From Clostridia bacterium (GTDB lineage: Bacteria; Bacillota; Clostridia; Christensenellales; Aristaeellaceae): a DNA stretch of 35,115 nt. The notes beneath the pieces were generated by a model, which worked only from the letters and a program-made list of their open reading frames with translations, searched no databases and was not told the DNA's origin. The stretch lies in assembly GCA_017512805.1 (NCBI GenBank), contig JAFWES010000079.1, positions 1-35,115 of the forward strand, in the 5' to 3' direction. Made by a program: the position numbers and the translations under genes. Below are positions 16,011-23,788 of the stretch, in pieces (within the stretch, counting starts at the first letter, position 1; every line of letters begins with the position of its first letter).

Positions 16011-17306
16011 TTGGAAGCGGTAAAGCGGTTTCACTCGGTACGGCTGGAGGCGGATAAATGCCGGGCCTGCACCAACTGCCTGAAGCGTTGTCCCACGGAG
16101 GCCATCCGGGTCCGGGGCGGAAGCGCGCACATCATCGACGAAAGGTGCATCGACTGCGGGGAATGCATCCGCGTCTGCGGATATCACGCCAAGGTGGCGG
16201 TGACGGATCCCCTCAGCGTCATCGAGGGCTGGAAATATAAGATTGCCCTGCCGGCGCCCAGCCTGTACGGGCAGTTCAAGAACCTGAAGAATATCAGCCA
16301 GCTGCTTTCGGCCATAAAGGAGCTGGGATTTGACGAGGTGTTCGAGGTGGCCCGGGGGGCGGACGTGGTGAGCCGGGCCATCCGGGAACGGCTGAAGAAG
16401 CCGGATCTGCCCCGGCCGGTGATTTCGTCCGCGTGTCCGGCCATCGTGCGGCTGATCCAGGTGCGGTTTCCGGACCTGATCGATCACATCGTGGACATCC
16501 GCCAGCCCATGGAGGTGGCGGCGATGATCGCCCGGCGGGAGTTCGCCCGGAAGCATCAGGTGCCGGAGGAGGAGATCGGGTGCTTTTTCCTGACGCCCTG
16601 CCCGGCGAAGGTGACGGCGATTCATCATCCCATCGGGCATGAGAAGAGCGCGGTGAACGGGGCCATCAGCGTGATGGAGATCTACGGCCCCCTCAGCGCC
16701 CTGCTGCGCAAGGCGCCGACGGATGAGGCGCTGCAGGAATCGTCGGACTTCGGGGTCGGATGGGCCCGCAGCGGCGGGGAATGCGACGCGGTCTGCCCCA
16801 CGGAAAGCATGGCGGTGGACGGGATTTCCAACTGCATCAAGGTGCTGGAGGAGATTGAGGACAACCGGCTGAACGGGCTGGAGTTTTTCGAGGGGGCGGC
16901 GTGCCTGGGCGGATGCGTGGGAGGGCCGCTGAACTTCGAGAACACCTATGTGGCCCGGAACTGGATCCGCAGGCTGGTGGACATCCGGGACGCGGATCTG
17001 AACGTGGACAACGGGATGATGACCAAGTATCAGCTGTATGACAGCAAGCGGATTCAGCCCAACTCCGCGCTGAAGCTGGACGACGATCTGCTGGAGGCGC
17101 TGCGGAAGATGGAGCGGATCGAGGAGATCTACCAGTCGCTGCCGGGGTATGACTGCGGGAGCTGCGGAAGCCCGACCTGCAGGACCTTTGCGGAGGACAT
17201 CGTTCAGGGGAATGCCCGGGAGATGGAATGCATTTACCGGATGAAGGATCATCTGAAGATTATGGCCCAGCAGATGGTGGATCTGGCGGAGACGACCCGG
17301 GAATAG
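16011..17306 (+). CDS. Sensory-type [FeFe]-hydrogenase-like protein
   Basis: The protein has 431 residues and a TTG start at 16011 about 8 bases after GGAGGAGGG. Domains in order: two [4Fe-4S] sites (Cys17/20/23/27 and Cys46/49/52/56), an [FeFe]-hydrogenase large-subunit domain, and a C-terminal Fe-S domain with Cys382, 385, 390 and 407 (CX2CX4CX16C, PF04060-like). H-cluster ligands are kept: Cys142, Cys197 (with Lys200), Cys298 and Cys302. The first motif reads SSACPAI instead of TSCCPxW: Ala141 replaces the proton-relay Cys. The Met before Cys197 is Thr and the third motif is GAACLGGC. These changes are those reported for sensory HydS-like proteins, so slow catalysis and H2 or redox sensing are likely. 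A PAS domain, common in group C sensors, is absent. Confidence 0.87.
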   Translation: MEAVKRFHSVRLEADKCRACTNCLKRCPTEAIRVRGGSAHIIDERCIDCGECIRVCGYHAKVAVTDPLSVIEGWKYKIALPAPSLYGQFKNLKNISQLLSAIKELGFDEVFEVARGADVVSRAIRERLKKPDLPRPVISSACPAIVRLIQVRFPDLIDHIVDIRQPMEVAAMIARREFARKHQVPEEEIGCFFLTPCPAKVTAIHHPIGHEKSAVNGAISVMEIYGPLSALLRKAPTDEALQESSDFGVGWARSGGECDAVCPTESMAVDGISNCIKVLEEIEDNRLNGLEFFEGAACLGGCVGGPLNFENTYVARNWIRRLVDIRDADLNVDNGMMTKYQLYDSKRIQPNSALKLDDDLLEALRKMERIEEIYQSLPGYDCGSCGSPTCRTFAEDIVQGNAREMECIYRMKDHLKIMAQQMVDLAETTRE

Positions 17307-17383
17307 GGTTCGGCGGCGCGGCCGCTCGAACCGACACGCGCGGGAGACCGGCGGGAGAAGGAACGGAAGGAGTACAGGGAACC

Positions 17384-17737
17384 ATGACGATAAAAGAACT
17401 GATCGAACTGACGGGGGCAAAGAACATGACGCCGGAGGCTAGCCGGGACACGGAGGTGACCTGCGGGTATACCTGCGACCTGCTGAGCTGGGTGATGGCC
17501 CACGGGAGGGCCGGGATGGCCTGGATTACGGTGCAGACCCACATGAACGTGATCGCCGTGGCCAGCCTGATGGAGATGGCGGCGGTGATCGTGCCGGAAG
17601 GGATCGAGATGGAAGGCCCCACGCTGGAAAAGGCCCGGGAGGAAGGGATCTGCGTGCTGCAGAGCGAAAAAACCGCCTTCGAGCTTTGCGCGCTGATGGC
17701 GCAGGCGGGGCTGAAGGGGACGCCCCGGGAGGAATAA
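17384..17737 (+). CDS. DRTGG-domain protein 2
   Basis: The protein has 117 residues and starts at an ATG 11 bases after AAGGAG. It begins MTIKELIELTGAKNMTPE and contains a Cys-rich strand (VTCGYTCDLLSWVMAHG) and the WITVQTHMNVIAVASL segment typical of the DRTGG/HPr-kinase N-terminal-like proteins next to hydrogenase genes in clostridia. It is short, soluble and lacks a P-loop. The PHP gene starts 4 bases after its stop, so the two are co-translated. It probably binds a small ligand or a partner protein; its role is inferred only from context. Confidence 0.78.
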   Translation: MTIKELIELTGAKNMTPEASRDTEVTCGYTCDLLSWVMAHGRAGMAWITVQTHMNVIAVASLMEMAAVIVPEGIEMEGPTLEKAREEGICVLQSEKTAFELCALMAQAGLKGTPREE

Positions 17738-17741
17738 AGGG

Positions 17742-18431
17742 ATGCTGGTGGATCTGCACATGCACAGCTGCCTGTCCCCCTGCGCGGATGACGACATGAC
17801 GCCGGCGAATATCTGCGGCATGGCGCACATCAAGGGGCTGGAGGCCATCGCGGTCACGGATCACAACTCGGCGCGGAATCTGCCCTATGTGAAGGAAGCG
17901 GCGGATTATTACGGGCTGATCCTGCTGCCGGGAATGGAGATTACCACCAGGGAAGAAGTACACCTGCTGGGGTATTTCAGGGATGTGGAGACGGCGGTGG
18001 AGGTCGGGGAGTTTTTTTCCGGCCACCTGCCGCCCATGAAAAACAGACCGGATTATTTCGGAAACCAGCTGGTCATGAATACGGACGATGAAGTGCTGGA
18101 TGTCGAGGAAAGGCTGCTGATGGGCGCGACGGATCTGAGCCTGCAGGAGTGCGTGAAGATCATCCGGGATCACGGAGGAGCCGCCGTGCCGGCGCACATC
18201 AACCGGGGACACGGGCTGCTGGTCACGCTGGGCCTGTTTCCGGAGGATGTGGAGTTCCCGGTGGTGGAGGTGCGGCCGGAGCTGCCGGTGAACGAGAAGC
18301 TGATTACGGGGAAGCGGCGGCTCTGGTCGTCGGACGCCCACCGGCTGGGGGATATCCTGGAAGCGGTCAGCGATCTGCCGGTGGATCGGTTTTCCCTGGG
18401 CGGGCTGTTTGACGCGGTCAGCGGCCGATGA
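17742..18431 (+). CDS. PHP-domain metal-dependent phosphoesterase
   Basis: The protein has 229 residues. PHP motifs appear in order: DLHMHS at the N-terminus (HxH metal ligands), TDHN, GMEIT (Glu ligand), EVHLLGYF, PAHINR and SDAH near the C-terminus. This is the TrpH/YciV-like fold that hydrolyses phosphate esters of nucleotides or phosphohistidine in three-metal sites. It lies 4 bases after the DRTGG-2 gene and ends the module. In context it could hydrolyse a phosphorylated signal made under control of the HATPase protein, but this is inference; nucleotide turnover is an equal alternative. Confidence 0.9.
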   Translation: MLVDLHMHSCLSPCADDDMTPANICGMAHIKGLEAIAVTDHNSARNLPYVKEAADYYGLILLPGMEITTREEVHLLGYFRDVETAVEVGEFFSGHLPPMKNRPDYFGNQLVMNTDDEVLDVEERLLMGATDLSLQECVKIIRDHGGAAVPAHINRGHGLLVTLGLFPEDVEFPVVEVRPELPVNEKLITGKRRLWSSDAHRLGDILEAVSDLPVDRFSLGGLFDAVSGR

Positions 18432-18481
18432 AGAGGCCGCGGGCGATGCGGGCGGGACGTTCGCCGCGGGGCGGAAGGAAA

Positions 18482-18503
18482 CCCGGGGGAAAAAATCCCC
18501 GGG
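18482..18503. other. Hairpin between the PHP gene and yicC
   Basis: CCCGGGG and CCCCGGG pair around an A-rich loop in the 123-base gap. No T-run follows, so termination efficiency is doubtful, and readthrough into the yicC operon is possible. Confidence 0.4.
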
Positions 18504-18554
18504 AGCGAGGCGGAAAAGGATCCGCAATGAATCCGCAAAGGAGTTGAAGGAATT

Positions 18555-19427
18555 TTGCAGAGCATGACGGGGGTGGGCGCGGGAAAGGCGGCCGGAGACG
18601 GATGGGAAGTGACGGCGGAGCTGAAGACCGTGAACCATCGGTTTCTGGATGTGAACCTGCGGCTGCCCCGGAATCTGGCTTTTCTGGAGCCGGTGGCCCG
18701 GGAAAGGATTTCGGCAGGAATCACCCGGGGCCATGTCGAAGTGTATCTGAACGTGATGAGCACCGCCGGCGGCAGCCGGGAGGTGGTGACCGATCCGGGC
18801 CTGGCGGCGGCGTACGCGAAGGCGGCGGAGGAGATCGGGGCGGCGGCCGGGATCCGGGAACGGCTGGGCATCGGCCAGCTGATGGCCCTGGAGGGGGTCG
18901 TGACCCTGACGGAGCGGGAAATGGACCAGGAAACAGTGGCGGCCCTTTGCGGGGAAGCGCTGTCGGAGGCCCTCGAACAGGTGAAGCGGACCCGGGCCCG
19001 GGAAGGGGCGCATCTGAAGGAGGACCTGAAGCTCCATCTGGACCGGGCCGCGGCGCTGAGGGAACAGATTCTGGCCCGGGCCCCGGAGGTGGTCACGGAT
19101 TACCGGAGCCGCCTGGAGAGCCGCCTGGCCCAGCTGGGCGCGGGGGGCGTGGATCCCCAGCGGCTGGCGCAGGAGGTGGCCCTGATGGCGGATCGGTGCG
19201 CCATTGACGAGGAGCTGGCCAGGCTGGACAGCCACATCCGCCAGATGAACCGGTATCTGGAGGCGGAAGGGCCGGAGGGGAAAAAGATGGACTTTCTGAT
19301 TCAGGAGATGAACCGGGAGGCCAATACCATCGGGTCCAAGGCTTCGGACGCGGCCATCGCCCAGGCGGTGGTGGATCTGAAGAGCGAAATCGAGAAGATG
19401 CGGGAGCAGATTCAGAACGTGGAGTAG
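18555..19427 (+). CDS. yicC: YicC-family endoribonuclease
   Basis: The protein has 290 residues. The TTG at 18555 is chosen because it gives the family start MQSMTG; AAAGGAG lies 11 bases upstream, and an ATG three codons later is the alternative. The N-terminal YicC_N domain carries TVNHRFLDVNLRLPRN and the C-terminal DUF1732 domain carries KKMDFLIQEMNREANTIGSK and ends with KSEIEKMREQIQNVE. The family was recently assigned as an RNase acting on small RNAs and mRNA. The order yicC-remA-gmk-rpoZ-coaBC is the conserved Bacillota arrangement and supports the call. Confidence 0.95.
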   Translation: MQSMTGVGAGKAAGDGWEVTAELKTVNHRFLDVNLRLPRNLAFLEPVARERISAGITRGHVEVYLNVMSTAGGSREVVTDPGLAAAYAKAAEEIGAAAGIRERLGIGQLMALEGVVTLTEREMDQETVAALCGEALSEALEQVKRTRAREGAHLKEDLKLHLDRAAALREQILARAPEVVTDYRSRLESRLAQLGAGGVDPQRLAQEVALMADRCAIDEELARLDSHIRQMNRYLEAEGPEGKKMDFLIQEMNREANTIGSKASDAAIAQAVVDLKSEIEKMREQIQNVE

Positions 19428-19533
19428 GGAACGGTCCGCTCGGACGGTTTCCCAGACGGGGGGCCGGGGCGGCGTCCGCCGCGGTTCGCCGGAACGGACG
19501 AAGGACGGGAAGCGGCGTTCACAGAGGAGAAGC

Positions 19534-19788
19534 ATGCAACTGGTGAATATCGGGTACGGGAATATGGTGGCGGCGGATCGGGTGATGGCCGTGGTGGCTC
19601 CGGAGGCGGCCCCCATCCGGCGGATGATTCAGGACGCCCGGGACGGGGGGCGGATCATCGACGGCACCTGCGGGCACAAGACCAAGGCGGCGGTGATCCT
19701 GGATTCGGGGCATGTGATGCTCAGTCCCCTGATGCCGGAGACCATCGCGGGGCGCATGAACGGGAAAAAGGAGACGGAGCAGGCATGA
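19534..19788 (+). CDS. remA: RemA/DUF370 DNA-binding regulator
   Basis: The protein has 84 residues. It begins MQLVNIGYGNMVAADRV and keeps APIRRMIQDAR and GRIIDGTCGHKTKAAVI, the signature of the DUF370 family. In Bacillus subtilis RemA is a ring-forming DNA-binding activator of matrix genes and osmoprotection. It overlaps gmk by four bases (ATGA) and sits in the usual yicC-remA-gmk context. Targets here are unknown; the giant surface protein at the left edge is one conceivable target, without sequence evidence. Confidence 0.95.
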   Translation: MQLVNIGYGNMVAADRVMAVVAPEAAPIRRMIQDARDGGRIIDGTCGHKTKAAVILDSGHVMLSPLMPETIAGRMNGKKETEQA

Positions 19789-20387
19789 AGGAAACAAGAA
19801 AGGGAATGCTGCTGGTGATTTCCGGGCCTTCCGGCGCGGGAAAGGGGACCCTGGTGGAGAAGCTTCTGAAAAAGGATCCCAGCTTCTGCTTTTCCGTGAG
19901 CGTGACCACCCGGGAAAAACGAAAAAACGAAGAAGAAGGCGTGCATTACCACTTTATTTCCGAGGAAGAATATGATAAACTGCTGGACGCGGACGCTTTC
20001 CTGGAGCACGCCAGCGTTCACGGACACCGGTATGGAACGCTCAAGAGCGAAGTGTACGAGCGGATGGACCGGGGGCAGAACGTGCTGCTGGATATCGACC
20101 CCCAGGGGGCCAGGGCGGTGATGGAGAAGGAGCCGGACTGCGTCAGCATCTTCATTCTGCCCCCGAGCTACCGGGAGCTGAGGGTTCGGCTGGTGACCCG
20201 GAACACGGAGCAGCAGGAGGAGATCGAGCGGCGGCTGGGGAACGCCCGGGCGGAGATCGCCCAGATGAACAGATACCGGTATCTGATCGTGAACCGGGAT
20301 CTGGAGCTGGCCTTTGAACAGCTGCAGGCGGTGGTCCGGGCGGAAAAGCAGAACGCCATCCGGTATTTTCCCGAAATAGAGGACTGA
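19785..20387 (+). CDS. gmk: Guanylate kinase
   Basis: The protein has 200 residues, the usual length. It phosphorylates GMP to GDP with ATP. Seen directly: the P-loop GPSGAGKGT near residues 14-22, SVSVTTREKR (GMP-binding), GVHYHFIS, YGTLKSEV and LLDIDPQGA. The start overlaps the remA stop in ATGA. The internal RNTEQQEEIERRL lid region is normal. No abnormalities are visible. Confidence 0.98.
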   Translation: MKETRKGMLLVISGPSGAGKGTLVEKLLKKDPSFCFSVSVTTREKRKNEEEGVHYHFISEEEYDKLLDADAFLEHASVHGHRYGTLKSEVYERMDRGQNVLLDIDPQGARAVMEKEPDCVSIFILPPSYRELRVRLVTRNTEQQEEIERRLGNARAEIAQMNRYRYLIVNRDLELAFEQLQAVVRAEKQNAIRYFPEIED

Positions 20388-20491
20388 GGGCCCGGCCGGT
20401 TTTTGTCCCTTCTTCCGGGCGGGTCCGCCCGGAACGGGAAGCGCGCTGTCCCCGCATGCCCCAAAGAAGAAACACAGGAGGAACACAGAGC

Positions 20492-20701
20492 ATGTCCATT
20501 GTAGATCCCAACGTATTGGAACTGTTGAATCACGCAGACAGCCGCTACACCCTGGTGGTGGAGGCCAGCAAGCGGGCCCGGGAATTGGTCAGCGGGGCCC
20601 AGCCCATGATCAGCGCGGAGGGGATGAAGCCCCTGAAGGTGGCCGTGGAAGAGATTAACCGGGGGCTGCTGACCTACGAGTTGCCGGCGGATGAGGAATA
20701 A
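20492..20701 (+). CDS. rpoZ: RNA polymerase omega subunit
   Basis: The protein has 69 residues; the ATG at 20492 follows AGGAGGAAC at a good distance, whereas an upstream in-frame ATG does not. MSIVDPNVLELLNHADSRYTL and the following ASKRARELVSGA segment are the omega signature that contacts the beta-prime subunit. KPLKVAVEEINRG and a short acidic C-terminus follow. Its position between gmk and coaBC is conserved. Confidence 0.95.
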   Translation: MSIVDPNVLELLNHADSRYTLVVEASKRARELVSGAQPMISAEGMKPLKVAVEEINRGLLTYELPADEE

Positions 20702-20714
20702 GAGGAGCAATCAA

Positions 20715-21914
20715 ATGAACTGGACCGGCAGAGAGATTGTGCTGGGCGTAACGGGAGGCATCGCGGCGTACAAAAGCGCGGAGGTTGTCTCCCGTTTGCG
20801 TCATCTGGGCGCGAACGTGCATGTGATCATGACGAAAAACGCCACCGAGTTCGTGGCGCCGCTGACTTTTCAGACCCTGAGCGCCAACCCGGTGGCGGTG
20901 GATACCTTCAGCGCCCCGGAATACTGGAACGTGGAGCATGTGGCGCTGGCCAAACGGGCGGAGGTTTTTGTGATCGCCCCCGCGACGGCGAACATCCTGG
21001 CGAAGATGGCCGCCGGCATCGCGGACGACATGCTCAGCACCACGGCGCTGGCCACAAAGGCGCCCATTCTGGCGGCGCCGGCCATGAATACCGGGATGTG
21101 GACGGCGGAAGCCACCCAGGCGAACGTGGCGCTGCTGCGGGAGCGGGGGGTTCGCTTCGTGGGGCCCGGGAACGGCCTGCTGGCCTGCGGGGACAGCGGG
21201 GACGGCCGCATGAGCGAGCCGGAGGAGATCGTGGCGGCCCTGGAGGAGATTCTCCGGCCCCGGATGTCCCTGGAGGGGCTGAAGGTGCTGGTGACCGCGG
21301 GGGCCACCCGGGAGCGGCTGGATCCGGTGCGGTTCCTGACCAACGACAGCAGCGGAAAGATGGGCTTTGCCATCGCCGAGGCGGCCCGGGAACGGGGGGC
21401 GGAGGTGACCCTGGTCAAGGCGTTCACCACCGCGGCGGTGCCCGCGGGCGTGAGGATCGTGGAGGTGGAATCCACCCAGGATCTGCTGGAAGCCATGAAG
21501 ATCGAAGCGCCCCGGCAGGATGTGATCATCCAGGCGGCCGCGCCGGCGGATTACCGGCCCATCGACGTGATGGGGACGAAAATCAAGAAGCAGGAAGGGC
21601 AGGAGCTGGTGCTGCGGCTGACGGAGACCCCGGACGTGGCCAGGGCCGTGGGGCTGATGAAACGGGAAGGGCAGATTCTGGTGGGCTTCGCGGCGGAGAC
21701 CGATCATGTGACGGAGCATGCCCTGGGCAAACTGAAGAAGAAAAACCTGGATATGATCGTGGCCAACGACGTGACCAGACCGGGGGCGGGGTTCGGAGTG
21801 GGTACCAATATCACCACCCTGATCACCGCCGCGGGGGCGGAGGAAAGGCCGCTGCAGAGCAAGCGGGCGCTGGCGGAGGATATCCTGGATAAGGTCATCG
21901 CCCTTCGGGGATAA
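20715..21914 (+). CDS. coaBC: Bifunctional phosphopantothenoylcysteine decarboxylase/synthetase
   Basis: The protein has 399 residues. The ATG at 20715 lies 7 bases after GAGGAG; an ATG at 20691 overlaps rpoZ and lacks a site. The N-terminal CoaC flavoprotein has GVTGGIAAYK, the catalytic His in NVEHVALAK, PAMNTGMW and ACGDSGDGRM with the catalytic Cys. The C-terminal CoaB domain has VTAGATRERLDPVRFLTN followed by SSGKMG, then AAPADYRP and VANDVTRPGAGFG. Together they make 4'-phosphopantetheine from phosphopantothenate and Cys for coenzyme A synthesis. The gene ends the operon at a bidirectional terminator. Confidence 0.98.
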   Translation: MNWTGREIVLGVTGGIAAYKSAEVVSRLRHLGANVHVIMTKNATEFVAPLTFQTLSANPVAVDTFSAPEYWNVEHVALAKRAEVFVIAPATANILAKMAAGIADDMLSTTALATKAPILAAPAMNTGMWTAEATQANVALLRERGVRFVGPGNGLLACGDSGDGRMSEPEEIVAALEEILRPRMSLEGLKVLVTAGATRERLDPVRFLTNDSSGKMGFAIAEAARERGAEVTLVKAFTTAAVPAGVRIVEVESTQDLLEAMKIEAPRQDVIIQAAAPADYRPIDVMGTKIKKQEGQELVLRLTETPDVARAVGLMKREGQILVGFAAETDHVTEHALGKLKKKNLDMIVANDVTRPGAGFGVGTNITTLITAAGAEERPLQSKRALAEDILDKVIALRG

Positions 21915-21942
21915 GGGTGGAATGGGGAGGCAGACAAAAAAA

Positions 21943-21966
21943 CGGCGGGGAAACCCCGCTGTTTTT
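21943..21966. terminator. Bidirectional terminator between coaBC and rsfS
   Basis: CGGCGGGG, an AAA loop and CCCCGCTG form the stem. Five T residues follow on the plus strand and seven on the minus strand, so it can end both convergent operons. Confidence 0.93.
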
Positions 21967-21979
21967 GTATGCGTGTTTT

Positions 21980-22345
21980 TTAATCCGCGACAGTTTGATC
22001 GAAGGGGAGATCCAGCTGGTTGGTGCCATCGCTCCAGAGCCTTTCCAGGTGATAGAAGGCCCGATCGTCCCGATGGAACAGATGCACCATGATGAAGCCG
22101 TAATCCAGGACCACCCAGCGGCCTTCCCGGGCGCCTTCGGAGCGGCGGAGGGGAACGCCGGCTTTGGCCATCATTTCGTCCACTTCCTGGGCGAGGGCTT
22201 CCACCTGGGAGACGGTACGGCCGGAGGCGATTACCATGTAGTCGCAAAGGACGGTCAGGTGCCCGACCCGCAGGGCGACGATGTCCCCGGCTTTGCGGTC
22301 GTAGAGGGTCTGGGCCAGCTTGAGAACGATTTCCTGATCCTGCAT
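21980..22345 (-). CDS. rsfS: Ribosomal silencing factor RsfS
   Basis: The protein has 121 residues. It binds uL14 and blocks subunit joining in starved cells. Family hallmarks are visible: KAGDIVALRVG, the CDYMVIASGRTVSQVEALA segment and WVVLDYGFIMVHLFHRDDRAFYHLERLW near the C-terminus (shortened here as WVVLDYG and VHLFH). It follows the nadD-yqeK fusion gene by 75 bases on the same strand, the usual Bacillota order. Confidence 0.96.
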   Translation of the reverse strand: MQDQEIVLKLAQTLYDRKAGDIVALRVGHLTVLCDYMVIASGRTVSQVEALAQEVDEMMAKAGVPLRRSEGAREGRWVVLDYGFIMVHLFHRDDRAFYHLERLWSDGTNQLDLPFDQTVAD

Positions 22346-22420
22346 GTGTTTCTTTCCTTTCCAATCATCATTCGGATGAAAGCGCTTTGACCGGCGCGGA
22401 GCCGCGAGGGAACCCGCCGG

Positions 22421-23620
22421 TTATTTTCCCGCGCTTCGGGTTTCGGGGAGGGATTTGAGCCAGTCGATGGTTTCCTGCGTCCGGGGATGGAGGTATTTGC
22501 CCCTCTGCCGGACATAGGCGGAGGTCCCTTCCAGGGACAGAAGCAGGGCCCTTTCCAGGGAGAGCTCCGACAGAACCCGGACCTGATCCAGCAGGGGATA
22601 GCCGGGCCGGGTGGGTTCGATGGAATCCGCCAGGCAGACGCACATGGCCAGGCGGGACATGCCGGCGCGGCCGGTATTATGATATGCGATGGCCTCCAGG
22701 ACGGCGGGATCCTCCATGCCGTATTCGTCGCGGGCGACCTGGGCGCCCACCAGGGAATGCAGCAGGGCGTTGCTCTCCAGGACGGTGGGATCATCCGTCA
22801 GGGAATGGGCTGCCGCGATGCGGCGCATGTCCTTCATGGGGAGGCACTTGGCGCAGTCGTGCAGCAGGCCGGCTTCCTCCGCCTGACGGGGATCGACCCC
22901 ATAGAGGCGGGCCAGATGGCGGGAATAGGCGGCTACCGAAAGGGAATGGGCAAAGCGCCGGGGATTCAGGGCGGCAAAGAGCTTTTCGATCCATTCGCCG
23001 GCCCGCGCCATTCGGGGGGCCGTGCCGTACAGGCCCTTCAGGGCGATGAATTCCCGGAGGGGATAGGAAAGCCCCTGGACGGAGCCGCCGGCGGAAAGCT
23101 GGTCCCGGATCCCGGAGGAGGAAACGGTCAGGGGCTCCATGGTCAGCATGAGAAAACGGCCGCCCAGGGCGGTCAGATCCGCCAGCTCCCGGTGAAAATC
23201 CCCGGGGGAAATTTTTCCGACGCGGGGGCAGACCAGGAAGGAGCACAGGCGCAGCACTTCGGGAAGACGGCGCCACCCCCGGAGCTTCATGGCCCCGTCG
23301 GCGCCCAGAAGGCAGAAGAGCTCCGCCTTGGGGTATTCCCGCTTCAGGGCCAGGAGGGTATCCACGGTATAGGCGGGGCCCGGCCGGTCTATTTCCAGCC
23401 GGGAGGGAATGAGCCGATCATCCTGCGTGCAGCCGGTCACCGCCATTTTCCAGCGGTCTTCCCGGCCGGCGATACAGGGCTTATAGGCTTCGTCGGCGGA
23501 GGGAATAACCAGCAGCCGGTCCACCCGGCCGCTGTCCAGCGCCGCCCGGGCCATTTGCAGATGGCCCTGATGAAAGGGGTCGAAGGCGGCTCCGAGGATG
23601 CCGATGCGCTCTTTTGCCAA
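22421..23620 (-). CDS. NadD-YqeK fusion: nicotinate-nucleotide adenylyltransferase plus HD phosphohydrolase
   Basis: The protein has 399 residues. The TTG at 23620 lies 8 bases after AAGGAGG; a TTG at 23626 is only 2 bases from it. The N-terminal half is NadD: GAAFDPFHQGH at residues 10-20 (nucleotidyltransferase HxGH) and SSSGIRDQL near residue 170; it adenylates nicotinate mononucleotide for NAD synthesis. From about residue 205 the sequence is YqeK: RRFAHSLSVA, LLHDCAK (HD), HSLVGA and ADSIEPTRPGYP. YqeK hydrolyses diadenosine tetraphosphate symmetrically. In many Bacillota these are adjacent separate genes; here one uninterrupted frame links them. Confidence 0.93.
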   Translation of the reverse strand: MAKERIGILGAAFDPFHQGHLQMARAALDSGRVDRLLVIPSADEAYKPCIAGREDRWKMAVTGCTQDDRLIPSRLEIDRPGPAYTVDTLLALKREYPKAELFCLLGADGAMKLRGWRRLPEVLRLCSFLVCPRVGKISPGDFHRELADLTALGGRFLMLTMEPLTVSSSGIRDQLSAGGSVQGLSYPLREFIALKGLYGTAPRMARAGEWIEKLFAALNPRRFAHSLSVAAYSRHLARLYGVDPRQAEEAGLLHDCAKCLPMKDMRRIAAAHSLTDDPTVLESNALLHSLVGAQVARDEYGMEDPAVLEAIAYHNTGRAGMSRLAMCVCLADSIEPTRPGYPLLDQVRVLSELSLERALLLSLEGTSAYVRQRGKYLHPRTQETIDWLKSLPETRSAGK

Positions 23621-23657
23621 AACCAAGTCCTCCTTGCAGAAGCGTCCGGATGGGGGT

Positions 23658-23663
23658 ATTATA
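23658..23663 (-). promoter_or_regulatory. -10 box of the nadD-yqeK/rsfS operon
   Basis: A perfect minus-strand TATAAT lies 38 bases upstream of the TTG start. The matching -35 region (TTCCCT near 23686-23681) is poor, so the promoter may need help or be of moderate strength. Confidence 0.5.
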
Positions 23664-23711
23664 ATCCAATCCGGGCCGGGAGGGAAGGAAAAAATTTATC
23701 CGAAAAAACGC

Positions 23712-23740
23712 TTGCAATTCAGGGGGAAGCGTGTTATTAT
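23712..23740 (+). promoter_or_regulatory. Promoter of rpsT
   Basis: TTGCAA at 23712-23717 and TATTAT at 23735-23740 are 17 bases apart, 48 bases before the rpsT start codon. Confidence 0.75.
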
Positions 23741-23788
23741 TGATGTCGGCGAATTTTTCGCCGTATTCCTAAGGGGAGGTGAAATACG

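Noticed and set aside
15393-19616. Very long minus-strand open frames (675 and 696 residues) opposite the module and yicC
   Set aside because: They lie antisense to genes with clear family motifs, are His/Pro/Arg/Gln-rich as expected from GC-biased antisense frames, and have no recognisable domain or ribosome binding site.
20655-22364. 569-residue minus-strand open frame over coaBC
   Set aside because: It covers coaBC, which has all CoaB and CoaC motifs, and then runs over rsfS in another frame; no domain is seen.
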